From Polyporus tsugae (Eukaryota; Basidiomycota; Agaricomycetes; Polyporales; Polyporaceae), in assembly GCA_024305745.1 (NCBI GenBank), contig JAHRBS010000003.1, positions 2,666,001-2,730,000 of the forward strand: a DNA stretch of 64,000 bases, given 5' to 3'. Position 1 is the stretch's first letter, and each line of letters starts with the position of its first letter. The notes beneath the pieces are model-generated. The model had not been told where the DNA came from. It made no database searches and was given only the letters and a program-made list of their open reading frames with translations. Below are positions 23,382-32,368 of the stretch, piece after piece. The position numbers and the translations under genes were made by a program.

Positions 23382-26300
23382 CTAGGTGATATGACGGGCG
23401 CGGAGGTCGCTTTTGACACGGGCCTTGTGGTCGCGCCGTTGAAGCTCGGCACTGGAGTACCAGAGGCTGGGTTCGGCTTCGGAGGTGTGATACGGCTTGA
23501 GCCGTTCGGCGTTGTACAAGGTACGGAGGATGAAACCATTCTTCGTGCGCAGCTGATAGGTGTTGCGATCTGTTAGGTCATGCACAATGAAGGGTCCGTC
23601 CCAGCGGGGATGGAGTTTGGTGGCCTCAGGCGATTGGCGCAGCACAAGACTGCCAATCCCGATACCGCGATCCTTGTATGTGTTTTCGCGTTTTTCAGCG
23701 GCTGCTTCAAGCCGACGCAGAGCGTGCAGGTTGGCCTCGCCACGGAAGCGCGACAAATTGCGGACACGCTCAAGACGTGCATGCTGCAAGGTCGTGATTT
23801 TGTCGTCAGTAGGCGGGCGACGCAACATGTCAAATGTGGGCTCACTCGGAAGGCGCGCTTCACGGCCATATGCGAGGAAAGCGGGGGATGCTCTAGTGGA
23901 GGTGTTGGTGTGCGCGCGCACAGCGAGCAGGGCGTCAGGTAAGTAATCGTCCCATCTGTCCTGTCGATCTGGCGCCACCAGCCGTGCAAGAGTTTGAGTG
24001 AGGTTGTCGTTGAACTTCTCCAGCCGGCCGTTTGTTTGGGGGTGGTACAGCGATGTGCGTAGGTGCTCGATGCTAAGCCGCTGGAGGTAGTTTTGGAAGG
24101 CGTAGGACAGGAACTCTTCGCCATTGTCTGTGAGGACGGCCTTTGGCTTGCCGTACTGCATGATGAGTGTGCGGAGGAGTTTGAGTGTGCCGAGGTGCGA
24201 GCGAGCTGGGTGCGCGGTGGCGTGTGGAAGATCGGAGCCGTGGTCGAGCGCCGTTAGGATGTACTGATTGCTTTTTGTAGATTTCTGAAGCAGGCCGATC
24301 CAGTCCAGGGCCCAGCAGTCGAAGACGTCGACGCGGGGCATCGGATGTAAGTGTTGCGGGACTGGAGCTTCACGGCGAGTGAACTGACATTTGTTGCAGC
24401 GGCGGACGACATCCGTGACCAAGTCTGTGACGCTAGGGACCTGGGCACGTGTTCGTAGTGTATCGAGGACGGCACGGGCCCTGAGGTGGCCTATCTCAAC
24501 ATGCACGGTGTGGATCAGTTCGCGCGCCTCCTCCAGACTGGTGGGTACGCGTACCATGATCTCACCCGAGCTGTTGCTGATTTTCCGCCACAGGTGCGCA
24601 TTTTGGAGGGCGTAGCCGCGCTGTGACGGTTCGGAGGAAGGTTCTGCGAGGAGCTGCTGTCGCCATCGTTCAAGGGTCTCAAAACGGGCGATTGGAACGG
24701 GTTCATCGGGCTCGAGAGGGTGCGCAAAGAGGGGTCCGAGGGTGTCAGAGTCAGGTACGTCGGGGTTCCCTGGCCGTCGTGAGAGTGCGTCTGCGGCGAG
24801 CTGATTCCGACCGGGACGGTAGATGATACGCACGTTGAAGTGTGCAATGTTGTCTGCAAAATGGGCAAGGCGACGGCCGAGATGTTTTTGGGAGAGGAAG
24901 TATTTGAGGCTTTCGTGATCACTTTGGACGACAATTGGTGAGCCCTCGATGTATCCGTGCCATTTTTGCAAGCAGTAGTCGATTGCCAGCATTTCGTGTT
25001 CTTGCGTGGAGTAGCGCTGCTCGGTGGGTGACATGCGTCTCGATTCGTAGGCAATCGGGTGTAGTTTTGACTCTTGAAAATAATAGCGTGTTTCGTCATC
25101 TCCTCCCCCATCAAATCCATCGGCGGACTGGTGCAAAATGCCGCCGATTGTGTCTCCCGACGCATCAGTGTTGATTATGAATAGGTGCCACGGCCGGGGG
25201 TAACTAAGGACTGGGGAAGAGGTGAGCTTCTGTTTCAAGGTCGCGAATGCACATTCGCAAGCGGCTGACCATTGTACAGGTGCACCCTTGCGGGGGCTGC
25301 CCTTCAGCAAGTCATACATAGGGCTTGCGAGACGAGCGAAAGCAGGGATGAAGCGGCGGTAATAACCTGCAAGATTGAGGAAGCCCTGTATGCGTGTGAT
25401 GTTATCGGGGCTTGGCCAGCTGACGATAGTGTTAACCTTTTCAGGGTCGGGACGAACACCGAGGTTAGAGATGATGTGTCCCAGGTACAGGATGCTCGTA
25501 CAGGTGAAGACGCACTTTTTTTTTTTCAGCACAATGCCGGCCTCATTCAAGGCACCGAGGACGTTGAGTACATCGAGGACGTGGTTGTGCTCGTCATCGG
25601 AATAGATGATGATATCATCCAGGTACACGGTGACGCAACAGTCAAGAAAAGGGCGCAGGAGCTCGTTCATGAAGCTCTGGAAGGTGGCAGGTGCGTTGCA
25701 CAAGCCAAATTCCATTACCTTGAACTGATAGTGACCAAAACGGGTCGTGAAGGCCGTCTTTTTGCGGGAGTCCGGATGGACGGGGATCTGCCAGTAGCCA
25801 GACTTCAAGTTGAGCATCATGAAGTACTTTGACCCATGGAAGTACTGGTATGTGTCGTCAATGCGTGGTAGTGGGTACGCATTTTTGACAGTCACGTCGT
25901 TCAGCCTGCGGTAATCCACGCCCAAGCGGTTAGTACCATCTTTCTTCTTCGCGAAGATGATTGGAGCTGACCACAGGGAGGTGCTAGGCTCGATGAGTCC
26001 ATCCTCGAGGGCTTCATTCACGAACTTCTCAATCTCCTCGTGCTCGGGCGGCGAGTGTGGGCGTCCGTGCGCACGGATTGGCTGCGCATCACGGGTGTTA
26101 ATGATGTGCATAACCCGGCGGTTAGGTATGTCCGAGAAGCGCACCTTGTTGCTGAATAGCTTAGGGAAGCGCTTCTTTGCCAGGTTCCGCAGCTTGTCGC
26201 TCAGTGTTATGGTGGCGCGCGCAAGCTGCTCGCGCACTGGCACACGTCGTGCCCGAGGCATTTCCAACGAGAGGCAGTCCAATGGCTTTGTCGAGGTGGC

Positions 26301-27812
26301 AGAGTAGAGTTCGGGTGATGGTGTGTAGGGCGGCGGCGTGACGCGCGGCGACGGAGGAGGGTTTTGGAGGAACCGACGAGGAGGCTCCATGGACAACCGG
26401 ACAGTTTGCGCGGTGAGTGGATCAGTCAGGTACCATGAGCTGGTGCTCCAGTCCGGCTGAGCGTTGTGTTGCCGCATCCAGTCCTGGCCGAGGACAAGGC
26501 CATACCGGATACAGTCGCGGTCCAGGATGTAGGCGACGATGGGCCGCACAATGCCCCCAATTTTTACGTTGAAGCGAGCAATAGCCAAGGTCGAGGTCGT
26601 TCCTGCCCCACGGATCATGTGACGTGTGATGGGGAAGGTCTCCAGGTGCAGGTCCTTGACGACAGACGGACGGACGTAGCAGGACGCGGCACCACTGTCC
26701 ATGATGGTGCTGATGCACCTGAACTTGCTGCGGTGTTTATTCGGCAGTGGAACAAGGACCCGATAGACTGGCAAGTTTTGGTTGGTGTCAACGCCGTCGT
26801 CAAGGTTCAGGACATTGAAGGCCAGGTCCAGCATGTTTGTGTCAACTGGCTGCGGCCAGCTGAACTCCGGAGGGTCAATTTGCATAGTGTCGTGGTCGTA
26901 TGCGGGCTGGCGCACTAGCGGTGGACGTAAGGGAGCGGTGTTGTGAATATCTGAGTCCACTCCTACTTGAGCATCACGCTCATCAATTGGCGTGTTGACT
27001 CCCCATTCAGCATCGGTGGAGAGAGTGTCGTCAAAGCTGTCCATCGAGATGGATGAGGTGAGTGATGGAGTGTCACTGCCATAGTGACTGAACAAGTCAT
27101 CATTTTCGGACAGGCTGTCATCATCCACCCAATAGCTGCTGAGACTAGAATGGCTACAGGTAGTGAGTGATGGCAGGTCATCATCCGAGTCACTCGCATC
27201 TACAGGGACAGGTACGAAGACCAGCGGGCTGACATCCTCGTCATCGACATCCATCAAGTTTAGGTCCTGTGGTCGTGGTTTGCGCGGCGCGCGGCAGTTA
27301 CGTGAGTAATGACCCATCCGGTTGCAGTTATGACAACGTACTCGGAGGGCACTCCGCTGCGCCGGTGGTATGCCCCTGGTAGGGGCTGTTTCTAGGGCGT
27401 CCAGGTCCATAGGCTGTGGGTCGGAGGATGTCGACGTCGACGGGTTATTCCCTTCGGAGGATGCGAAGGAAGGGAAAGATGAGTAGGTTTGCCTTTGTTT
27501 CCCTTTCCTGTTGTGCTGAGACGTACCCCCAGGATTTCCGCGGTGCAGTCCCATCAAACGGTACAACTCCTTGGCGGCAAAATACATCTCCTCGACGGTT
27601 GTTGGCTTCTCCCGGCGCAGCTCGCGGGCCTGTTCCGGTGGGAGGTGTGCGAGGAAGTTGGCCAGGCGGTCGCCGAAGGTCATGTCGCTCTCGGGAATCT
27701 GGGTTTTGATCTCGCGGAAGACAGCAACATACCGAACGAGGTTGCCCTTATACGGAAGGTTACGGAGCTCATTACGTAGGGACTCTATGCGAAGGGGCGA
27801 GTCAAACTTCGC
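23382..27812 (-). CDS. Ty3/gypsy Gag C-terminus and Pol polyprotein
   Basis: One long frame runs from just after the UAG in gag to 23382; the first in-frame ATG is at 27683, and numbering here starts there (1,433 residues). In order: end of the capsid region; CCHC zinc knuckle (CHNCNRMGHYSRNC, about 117-130); acidic linker; protease with MDSGAASCYV (about 328-337); RT with YWQIPV, FGLCNAPATF and YLDDIIIYS (about 600-790); RNase H with NTDASGDTIGG and HPIAYESRRMSPTEQRYS; integrase with an HHCC finger (about 1060-1099) and a D-D-35-E core (ALDWIG, LTDNGEEF, then Glu near 1222). It ends with a GPF-type motif (HPRWDGPFIV). No chromodomain is seen. RT motif A reads MLNLKSGYWQI, with Asn where the catalytic Asp is expected (codon 25809-25811). 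An A-rich run at 25506-25517 encodes a Lys run. Confidence 0.93.
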   Translation of the reverse strand, partial: AKFDSPLRIESLRNELRNLPYKGNLVRYVAVFREIKTQIPESDMTFGDRLANFLAHLPPEQARELRREKPTTVEEMYFAAKELYRLMGLHRGNPGGTSQHNRKGKQRQTYSSFPSFASSEGNNPSTSTSSDPQPMDLDALETAPTRGIPPAQRSALRVRCHNCNRMGHYSRNCRAPRKPRPQDLNLMDVDDEDVSPLVFVPVPVDASDSDDDLPSLTTCSHSSLSSYWVDDDSLSENDDLFSHYGSDTPSLTSSISMDSFDDTLSTDAEWGVNTPIDERDAQVGVDSDIHNTAPLRPPLVRQPAYDHDTMQIDPPEFSWPQPVDTNMLDLAFNVLNLDDGVDTNQNLPVYRVLVPLPNKHRSKFRCISTIMDSGAASCYVRPSVVKDLHLETFPITRHMIRGAGTTSTLAIARFNVKIGGIVRPIVAYILDRDCIRYGLVLGQDWMRQHNAQPDWSTSSWYLTDPLTAQTVRLSMEPPRRFLQNPPPSPRVTPPPYTPSPELYSATSTKPLDCLSLEMPRARRVPVREQLARATITLSDKLRNLAKKRFPKLFSNKVRFSDIPNRRVMHIINTRDAQPIRAHGRPHSPPEHEEIEKFVNEALEDGLIEPSTSLWSAPIIFAKKKDGTNRLGVDYRRLNDVTVKNAYPLPRIDDTYQYFHGSKYFMMLNLKSGYWQIPVHPDSRKKTAFTTRFGHYQFKVMEFGLCNAPATFQSFMNELLRPFLDCCVTVYLDDIIIYSDDEHNHVLDVLNVLGALNEAGIVLKKKKCVFTCTSILYLGHIISNLGVRPDPEKVNTIVSWPSPDNITRIQGFLNLAGYYRRFIPAFARLASPMYDLLKGSPRKGAPVQWSAACECAFATLKQKLTSSPVLSYPRPWHLFIINTDASGDTIGGILHQSADGFDGGGDDETRYYFQESKLHPIAYESRRMSPTEQRYSTQEHEMLAIDYCLQKWHGYIEGSPIVVQSDHESLKYFLSQKHLGRRLAHFADNIAHFNVRIIYRPGRNQLAADALSRRPGNPDVPDSDTLGPLFAHPLEPDEPVPIARFETLERWRQQLLAEPSSEPSQRGYALQNAHLWRKISNSSGEIMVRVPTSLEEARELIHTVHVEIGHLRARAVLDTLRTRAQVPSVTDLVTDVVRRCNKCQFTRREAPVPQHLHPMPRVDVFDCWALDWIGLLQKSTKSNQYILTALDHGSDLPHATAHPARSHLGTLKLLRTLIMQYGKPKAVLTDNGEEFLSYAFQNYLQRLSIEHLRTSLYHPQTNGRLEKFNDNLTQTLARLVAPDRQDRWDDYLPDALLAVRAHTNTSTRASPAFLAYGREARLPSEPTFDMLRRPPTDDKITTLQHARLERVRNLSRFRGEANLHALRRLEAAAEKRENTYKDRGIGIGSLVLRQSPEATKLHPRWDGPFIVHDLTDRNTYQLRTKNGFILRTLYNAERLKPYHTSEAEPSLWYSSAELQRRDHKARVKSDLRARHIT

Positions 27813-28304
27813 CTAAAGCTCTGCCCGGATCTCGGACCAGGTGAGTTTCTTGCCCAGCGTGGTTGTTTTCTTGCGCAGGTAGATATACCACCGCATCGCG
27901 TCTCCGCGGAAGAGCAGAGGCACTTGCAGGGGCCAATCGGCTTCTGCAACATGTAAACCTCGTAAGTAGTCCTCGACCACTAGTAACCATGCACTGACGT
28001 CCTCTGTCTCCTTCCCGTGAAAGTGTGGCAGTTCAGCCTTGATGGTGTTTGGTCGGGAGGTGGACGTGGTGGTTGATGAGGATGGGGGTGCCTGTGGTTT
28101 GACCACAAAGTTAGCGGAGGCGAAAGCATGCTCGAGCGACGTACGTAGGTCGTCGACGGTGATGGTAGCTTGCGGTGGTGGAGGTGCCTGTGCTGCAGCC
28201 TCAATACGCTGGTCAAGGTTTTGGAGGATGGGTGCAAGGGTGTTGTATACTTCGGGTGTGAGATTGGCGGCGAGTTGCCCCAGGAGGTCTTGGTCGGTCT
28301 GCAT
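27813..28304 (-). CDS. Ty3/gypsy Gag N-terminal part, ended by an in-frame UAG
   Basis: The frame starts at ATG 28304 (MQTDQDLLGQLAANL) and ends at UAG 27815-27813 after 163 codons. It covers a Gln/Ala/Pro-rich region and the first half of a retrotransposon capsid domain (ELPHFHGKETEDVSAWL, then GDAMRWYIYLRKK). The second half of the capsid domain continues in the same frame right after the UAG, so the stop splits a domain. It could be a point mutation or, less likely, a programmed read-through codon. Confidence 0.9.
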   Translation of the reverse strand: MQTDQDLLGQLAANLTPEVYNTLAPILQNLDQRIEAAAQAPPPPQATITVDDLRTSLEHAFASANFVVKPQAPPSSSTTTSTSRPNTIKAELPHFHGKETEDVSAWLLVVEDYLRGLHVAEADWPLQVPLLFRGDAMRWYIYLRKKTTTLGKKLTWSEIRAEL

Positions 28305-28497
28305 GAGTGCAGAAGGGACACGCTAAGTACGTTCGGATTTGGATGGTGTAGCGCTACTGGATACATACTACGGAGCGTGTCGACTAATATAAGTGATTAG
28401 CCGTTGTGGCTATTTTTCGACTGTAATGGCGAGAGAAGCAGTCTCGAATACGAGTGCAAGTGCGAGTAACAAAGAGTTAAGCAAAGTGCGGGGAACA

Positions 28498-28521
28498 GAT
28501 TCGAACCCACACTTGATCAAG
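28498..28521 (-). other. Candidate primer-binding site
   Basis: On the minus strand the bases after the 5' LTR read CTTGATCAAGTGTGGG followed by TTCGAA. TTCGAA is a T-loop core lying about 17 nt from the LTR, roughly where it should fall if a tRNA 3' end pairs here. A clean TGG start is missing, so the priming tRNA is not identified. Confidence 0.4.
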
Positions 28522-28526
28522 TGTGG
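28507..28526. repeat. 20-bp perfect palindrome at the 5' LTR/leader junction
   Basis: CCACACTTGATCAAGTGTGG is its own reverse complement. Its outer five bases belong to the LTR and the other fifteen to the leader. Confidence 0.85.
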
Positions 28527-28837
28527 TGGCGCCCTATCCTTTCGGAGCTCGAACCGGCGGCGTGAGGATAAGACGGAGTACTGCCGTTTATTCGAGAGAA
28601 ACGGGGGTTTATATACAACTGGATGGTTGTAGCTACGTCATTGCTTTTAAGTCGAGTCACAGGCGGGATGAACACATTTTCACGTCACTATGTCGTATTG
28701 TACAGCGGAAGTAGAGAAACAGTAGTGCTGCGGAACGGGAATGAGGACATTCAATATCTGGGCGTTGAACGCCCGTTTTAGGCAGGATACAAACAAGACC
28801 AAACCGAACACAACCGAGCCAGGTCTGTGTGTCAACA
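28522..28837 (-). repeat. 5' LTR of the Ty3/gypsy element
   Basis: This 316-bp LTR matches the left copy except for about five transitions. In the element's orientation it lies upstream of gag and should hold the promoter. No TATA box was assigned with confidence, though a GTTTATATAC stretch lies near 28606-28615. Confidence 0.95.
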
Positions 28838-30401
28838 ACGTGATGGGGCGGACAGGTTGTGGCCGACGATTCCTGGGTGCGAGGCGGGAATGACGATGGG
28901 ATGATGTCACTGTGAAGAAATCAACTTTTCCGAAGTGAGGAAAGGCTCTCAATATTTCCCAAACTGATGCGTACCGGTACCAGCTCTAGAGATTGACGCC
29001 TTTCCAAAGCCTTTTCGTCCTGGTGAAAGTTTGATGGAAAGGGTCCAATTCCCAAGCAATATTGCCGTCGGCCTTCCATGAAGACGAAAAGCCGGTTTCT
29101 ACGCAGTGCGTTCGAGTTGACATGTCATGAAACTGGAATCGGTCGTAAGACCCATCAGGAAATCATCCCGGTGCAGCGCCTAGATCCTAATGAAGACGCA
29201 CCCCCGAAACGCATACTACATAAGTAGTGCGCCGCCGATCGCGCGCAAGCACGTGCGAGGCGTGGAATGTATTGCAGCTTCGCATTGTATGTACGGAGTG
29301 GGAGAAGGGGAGACGGGACGGGAGGGCGCCGGCCGAGTAGTACTCACGTTACAACGCTACCATCAATTGGCAGAAGGTTTCGGCGTAATGGGAGCAATCG
29401 CTTAAGCGTACCTGACACGACACCTAGAATCGTCAACCACGGTATGGAAATGGCATGTTCCGGTGTGTTCATGGATCACAGTGCCCAACGGCTCCGAGCA
29501 GCTGGCGAGGACCGGTCTGGTCGGGAGATTGGAAGGAGGGGGATCGTATCGTGTATTGAATGTTGAAGACTGGGAGATCTGGAGGGAGGCTGATGTTGGC
29601 GTTACCCAACGTCGTAACGCAGGGTAGACCGTTCAGACAGCAAGCAGCGACCGGGACGACAGCGACTGCGCACGGAATGGAAACTCACCAATCTCGCTCG
29701 GGTCCTGCTACCCGCCTGTGATCCATCCTTGCGCCGGAACAGCAGGCTGGGAGACTGCTCACTGCTCACGTACGTACGTGGTCTCGAGCACGTACCGCAT
29801 CAGGGACGTACCCTGCAGCGAGATGCCCATACTAGATTCCGAATCTGCAAGGGCTGCCGAGCGACGTGACAGCCTGACGAAACCCGCGCTAGAGACGCCT
29901 CCATTGTGCCTGGGACGCGGGAGGAACGGTCGATACCGTGTCAATATTCCAGCGGGACGGTGAGCACGAGGAAGGGACAAACCGTCAGCGCACTCAATCG
30001 ACCATTTCGAGTGACCACTATTCCTTGCTTCTCTCAGGCGCAGGCGCTGGAGACGCGCGCGAGGCTCTTGGAGCCGGGCGTGCGCAGTTCGAGGCTGCGA
30101 TTTGGATGCACCTGCCGAGGCCTGCCGTGCCAGCATCAGGCCGAGTGTGAGCAGAGGCGTGGAGGAGACCTGGGCGATCGTTTTGCCAGACAATGGCCAA
30201 TGCAATGCGACAAGATCATGAGGTCATGCGTGACGCAGGCGATTTTTTCGATAGATATTTCGTTTGCGCAGATGTGACGGCAAGGTTTCTAACGACGACT
30301 GGGGTCGCGGCATTGAGGCGGCGATGAAGATGGAATCACGTAGATGCTCCGAGCTTTCGAAGTAGCGACTGGAGGCCTAGGGCCAAACCTGCACATTACC
30401 C
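28838..30401. other. Intergenic region without a supportable gene
   Basis: This begins with the ACGT target duplication of the retrotransposon. Short frames (for example near 29759-30205) show no domain or splice support. An ACGTACGTACGTGG tract lies near 29768-29781. Confidence 0.45.
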
Positions 30402-30411
30402 TAGGTTCGAC

Positions 30412-30447
30412 ACAAGCCCCTCACACGTAACCGTGAGAGGGGCTTGT
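30412..30447. repeat. Left subterminal hairpin of the 738-bp element
   Basis: ACAAGCCCCTC (30412-30422) pairs perfectly with GAGGGGCTTGT (30437-30447) across a 14-base loop. Confidence 0.85.
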
Positions 30448-31094
30448 CGCAAAGTCTGGGTTAGTCCAGGGGTTTGGGGGACGGCCATCCATTAGATCAA
30501 ACTGTTACCATGATAACAATCATTTCTTATTTACCTGATTATCGCAATAGCATTCCCGGTAAGTCGTGGGTAAGGCTTCGAATGTTAGCGCTCGCTACCC
30601 CATCCGCGACTCGGTGACGCGGGCCCGGGGTTTCCACTGAGACTGCGAGGAGTTGGCCACCTAGACTGTTGTATGTATCCTCCGAGTCCGGCCTTTCATG
30701 CACACAGGGTGTACATTGGGTGTGTGTTGATGCGGTAGTCACGGTAGGGCTGGCGTATTGCAGTCAGTGGCCACAGTGCCATTATAAACTTTCGAGTGAC
30801 CCAATCACCAAGACGGCGGCGCAAGGTATAGCTCGTGTGCGTACTAAGTACGTAGGGTGAGAGGTCCCACTCCTAGCAATTGCGTCGCTGCGCGACTCCT
30901 CACACTGCTCCGAGACAGCGCTGCCGCGAGCTTTGAGACGGATTTGGGCAGCGCGCGCTTGTCGGTGTCCTTGCAGGTAAGAGCCCAGATGTTAATCATA
31001 TATCACGGATTAGAACCACTGATTAAAATCACTTGTTATCCGATCTAATGATGGGGCCGTCCCCCAAACGTCTACCATAACCCGGACTTTGCTA

Positions 31095-31128
31095 CAAGAC
31101 CGTCCACGCTGACACGTGGACGGTCTTG
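31095..31128. repeat. Right subterminal hairpin of the 738-bp element
   Basis: CAAGACCGTCCACG (31095-31108) pairs perfectly with CGTGGACGGTCTTG (31115-31128) across a six-base loop. Its stem sequence differs from the left hairpin apart from the CAAG/CTTG base. Confidence 0.85.
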
Positions 31129-31139
31129 GTATGAGACTA

Positions 31140-32368
31140 CACATTACCCAGACCAGGGCAGCTGGATGGAGGAACCAAGCTCGAAGGGGATGTTATGGCT
31201 GCGCACATATTGTCATGAGACACATTCAAGTTCGCGCTGCACGAACGACAGTATATTGCAACCCCAGGTTCGGGCAATTGAACAGCAAATATAATATTCA
31301 AAAAAACACGCACTATGTACAACTTCGAGACCAGGAGACAGGTAAAGAGGATGTGTCGAAAGCTGATTAACCGCGCGACCAGTGAGGAAACAAAAACAGC
31401 CAGCGGTATGCCCAGCCTAAGACCCGCGTGAGATCGCTCTTCTCAGTCGAAAGCCACAGTGGCCCTCGGCAAAGACGTCCTGCAGGAAGGAAATGCCAGC
31501 TCCAGAGACCGAGGTGACTGTAAAGAACCTCCCTTCGCCACAGCGTCCAAAATTTATAGGGCAACGCGGGGTCCGTGCGCGGGAATATCAAGCGCCCAGC
31601 ACCGTGCTCCGGCTGGTTTCGGCCCGTGCTTATAACGCCCGTTCCCCAACATTGTCATGGCAGAGTGACTTACTCGAGCTCGAAGGAACCAAGAAGGAAC
31701 CTTCAAGTTGCTGAGGCTCAGGTTAGTACTACCGATAGAGGATGGTAAGTACCTCACCGTGAGTAATGGCAGCGATGGTTAGTAGGTTGCTAACTCGCGG
31801 TCTCCCAGGAATTGTATGTGCCCTCGCGTTCGCAAAGCGATCACCACTGACTGCTTGGCAATTGGCATGCCTTTGAACAAGCAGAGCTTCGCGCGCTCGG
31901 TCTACGCGCCCTTGTCCTTGTATTTCGCGTGCCTCCACCGCACACCGTGAATATTTCCTACTTAAGCAGTAAGTGTACATGTGGTCTTCCCGATCATCGC
32001 CTCGTAGTATTAATTCTCTTTTCCTGAGCTTATCGGGACCATGGACGAGATGTCATGGCAGGCGATACTTTCCGATACATCTCGTACGCGTACTCGGCGT
32101 GGCCACCTCGCGTCCTGGACTTATATGGCAGCATATCCCGTCGTCGTTGGCGATTCAGGTTTTCCTCTTTTGCCTCCATGCCCCCTACTTCCCTCATTGT
32201 GACGACTGAACTGGCTGTGTTGCCCGACGCTCCGGTCCCTCTCAGACTACGCATACTCTTCAGCTCGACCCCAGCTACTTCCCTCGGGCATACTCCTCAC
32301 TGGGACGCTCGGTCCTCACGGTTGCTGTGATAGTGCTGAAGGCCAAATAAAGGCGCAATACCCACATG
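31140..32368. other. Intergenic region without a supportable gene
   Basis: This begins with the right copy of the 10-bp target duplication. Only short frames are seen, with no domain or splice support. Confidence 0.45.

Larger units (their letters stand above)
22892..28837 (-). mobile_element. Complete Ty3/gypsy LTR retrotransposon, inactivated
   Basis: The element is 5,946 bp and lies on the minus strand. Two 316-bp direct LTRs (22892-23207 and 28522-28837) begin TGTGGTGGCG and end GTCAACA, and the element is flanked by a 4-bp ACGT direct repeat (22888-22891 and 28838-28841). Reading from the right, the order is 5' LTR, leader, gag, protease, reverse transcriptase, RNase H, integrase, polypurine tract, 3' LTR; RT before integrase is the Ty3/gypsy order. 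The LTRs differ at about five sites, all transitions (about 1.6%), which suggests a fairly recent insertion. A UAG interrupts gag and the first RT catalytic Asp is Asn, so this copy is probably not autonomous. Confidence 0.95.
30402..31139. mobile_element. Non-autonomous inverted-repeat element (MITE-like), 738 bp
   Basis: A 10-bp direct repeat CACATTACCC flanks the element (30392-30401 and 31140-31149). Each end begins TAG when read inward and then shows a hairpin (30412-30447 and 31095-31128). Next come a GCAAAGTC(T/C)GGGTTA block, the 15-bp GTTTGGGGGACGGCC (30472-30486, inverted at 31055-31069) and an ATTAGATC block. The inverted ends are therefore about 110 bp long but imperfect. The interior has no coding frame of note. 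The long target duplication hints at a Mutator-like transposase, but the termini are not diagnostic and the superfamily is undetermined. No second copy was seen in the window. Confidence 0.8.

Noticed and set aside
28498..28521. Possible tRNA gene next to the LTR (TTCGAA core)
   Set aside because: The arms do not fold into a cloverleaf and the T stem does not pair. The sequence is better read as a primer-binding region of the retrotransposon.
30392..31149. Intrinsic-terminator-like hairpins
   Set aside because: The two strong hairpins look like bacterial terminators, but this is eukaryotic DNA and both lie symmetrically within a transposon-like unit.
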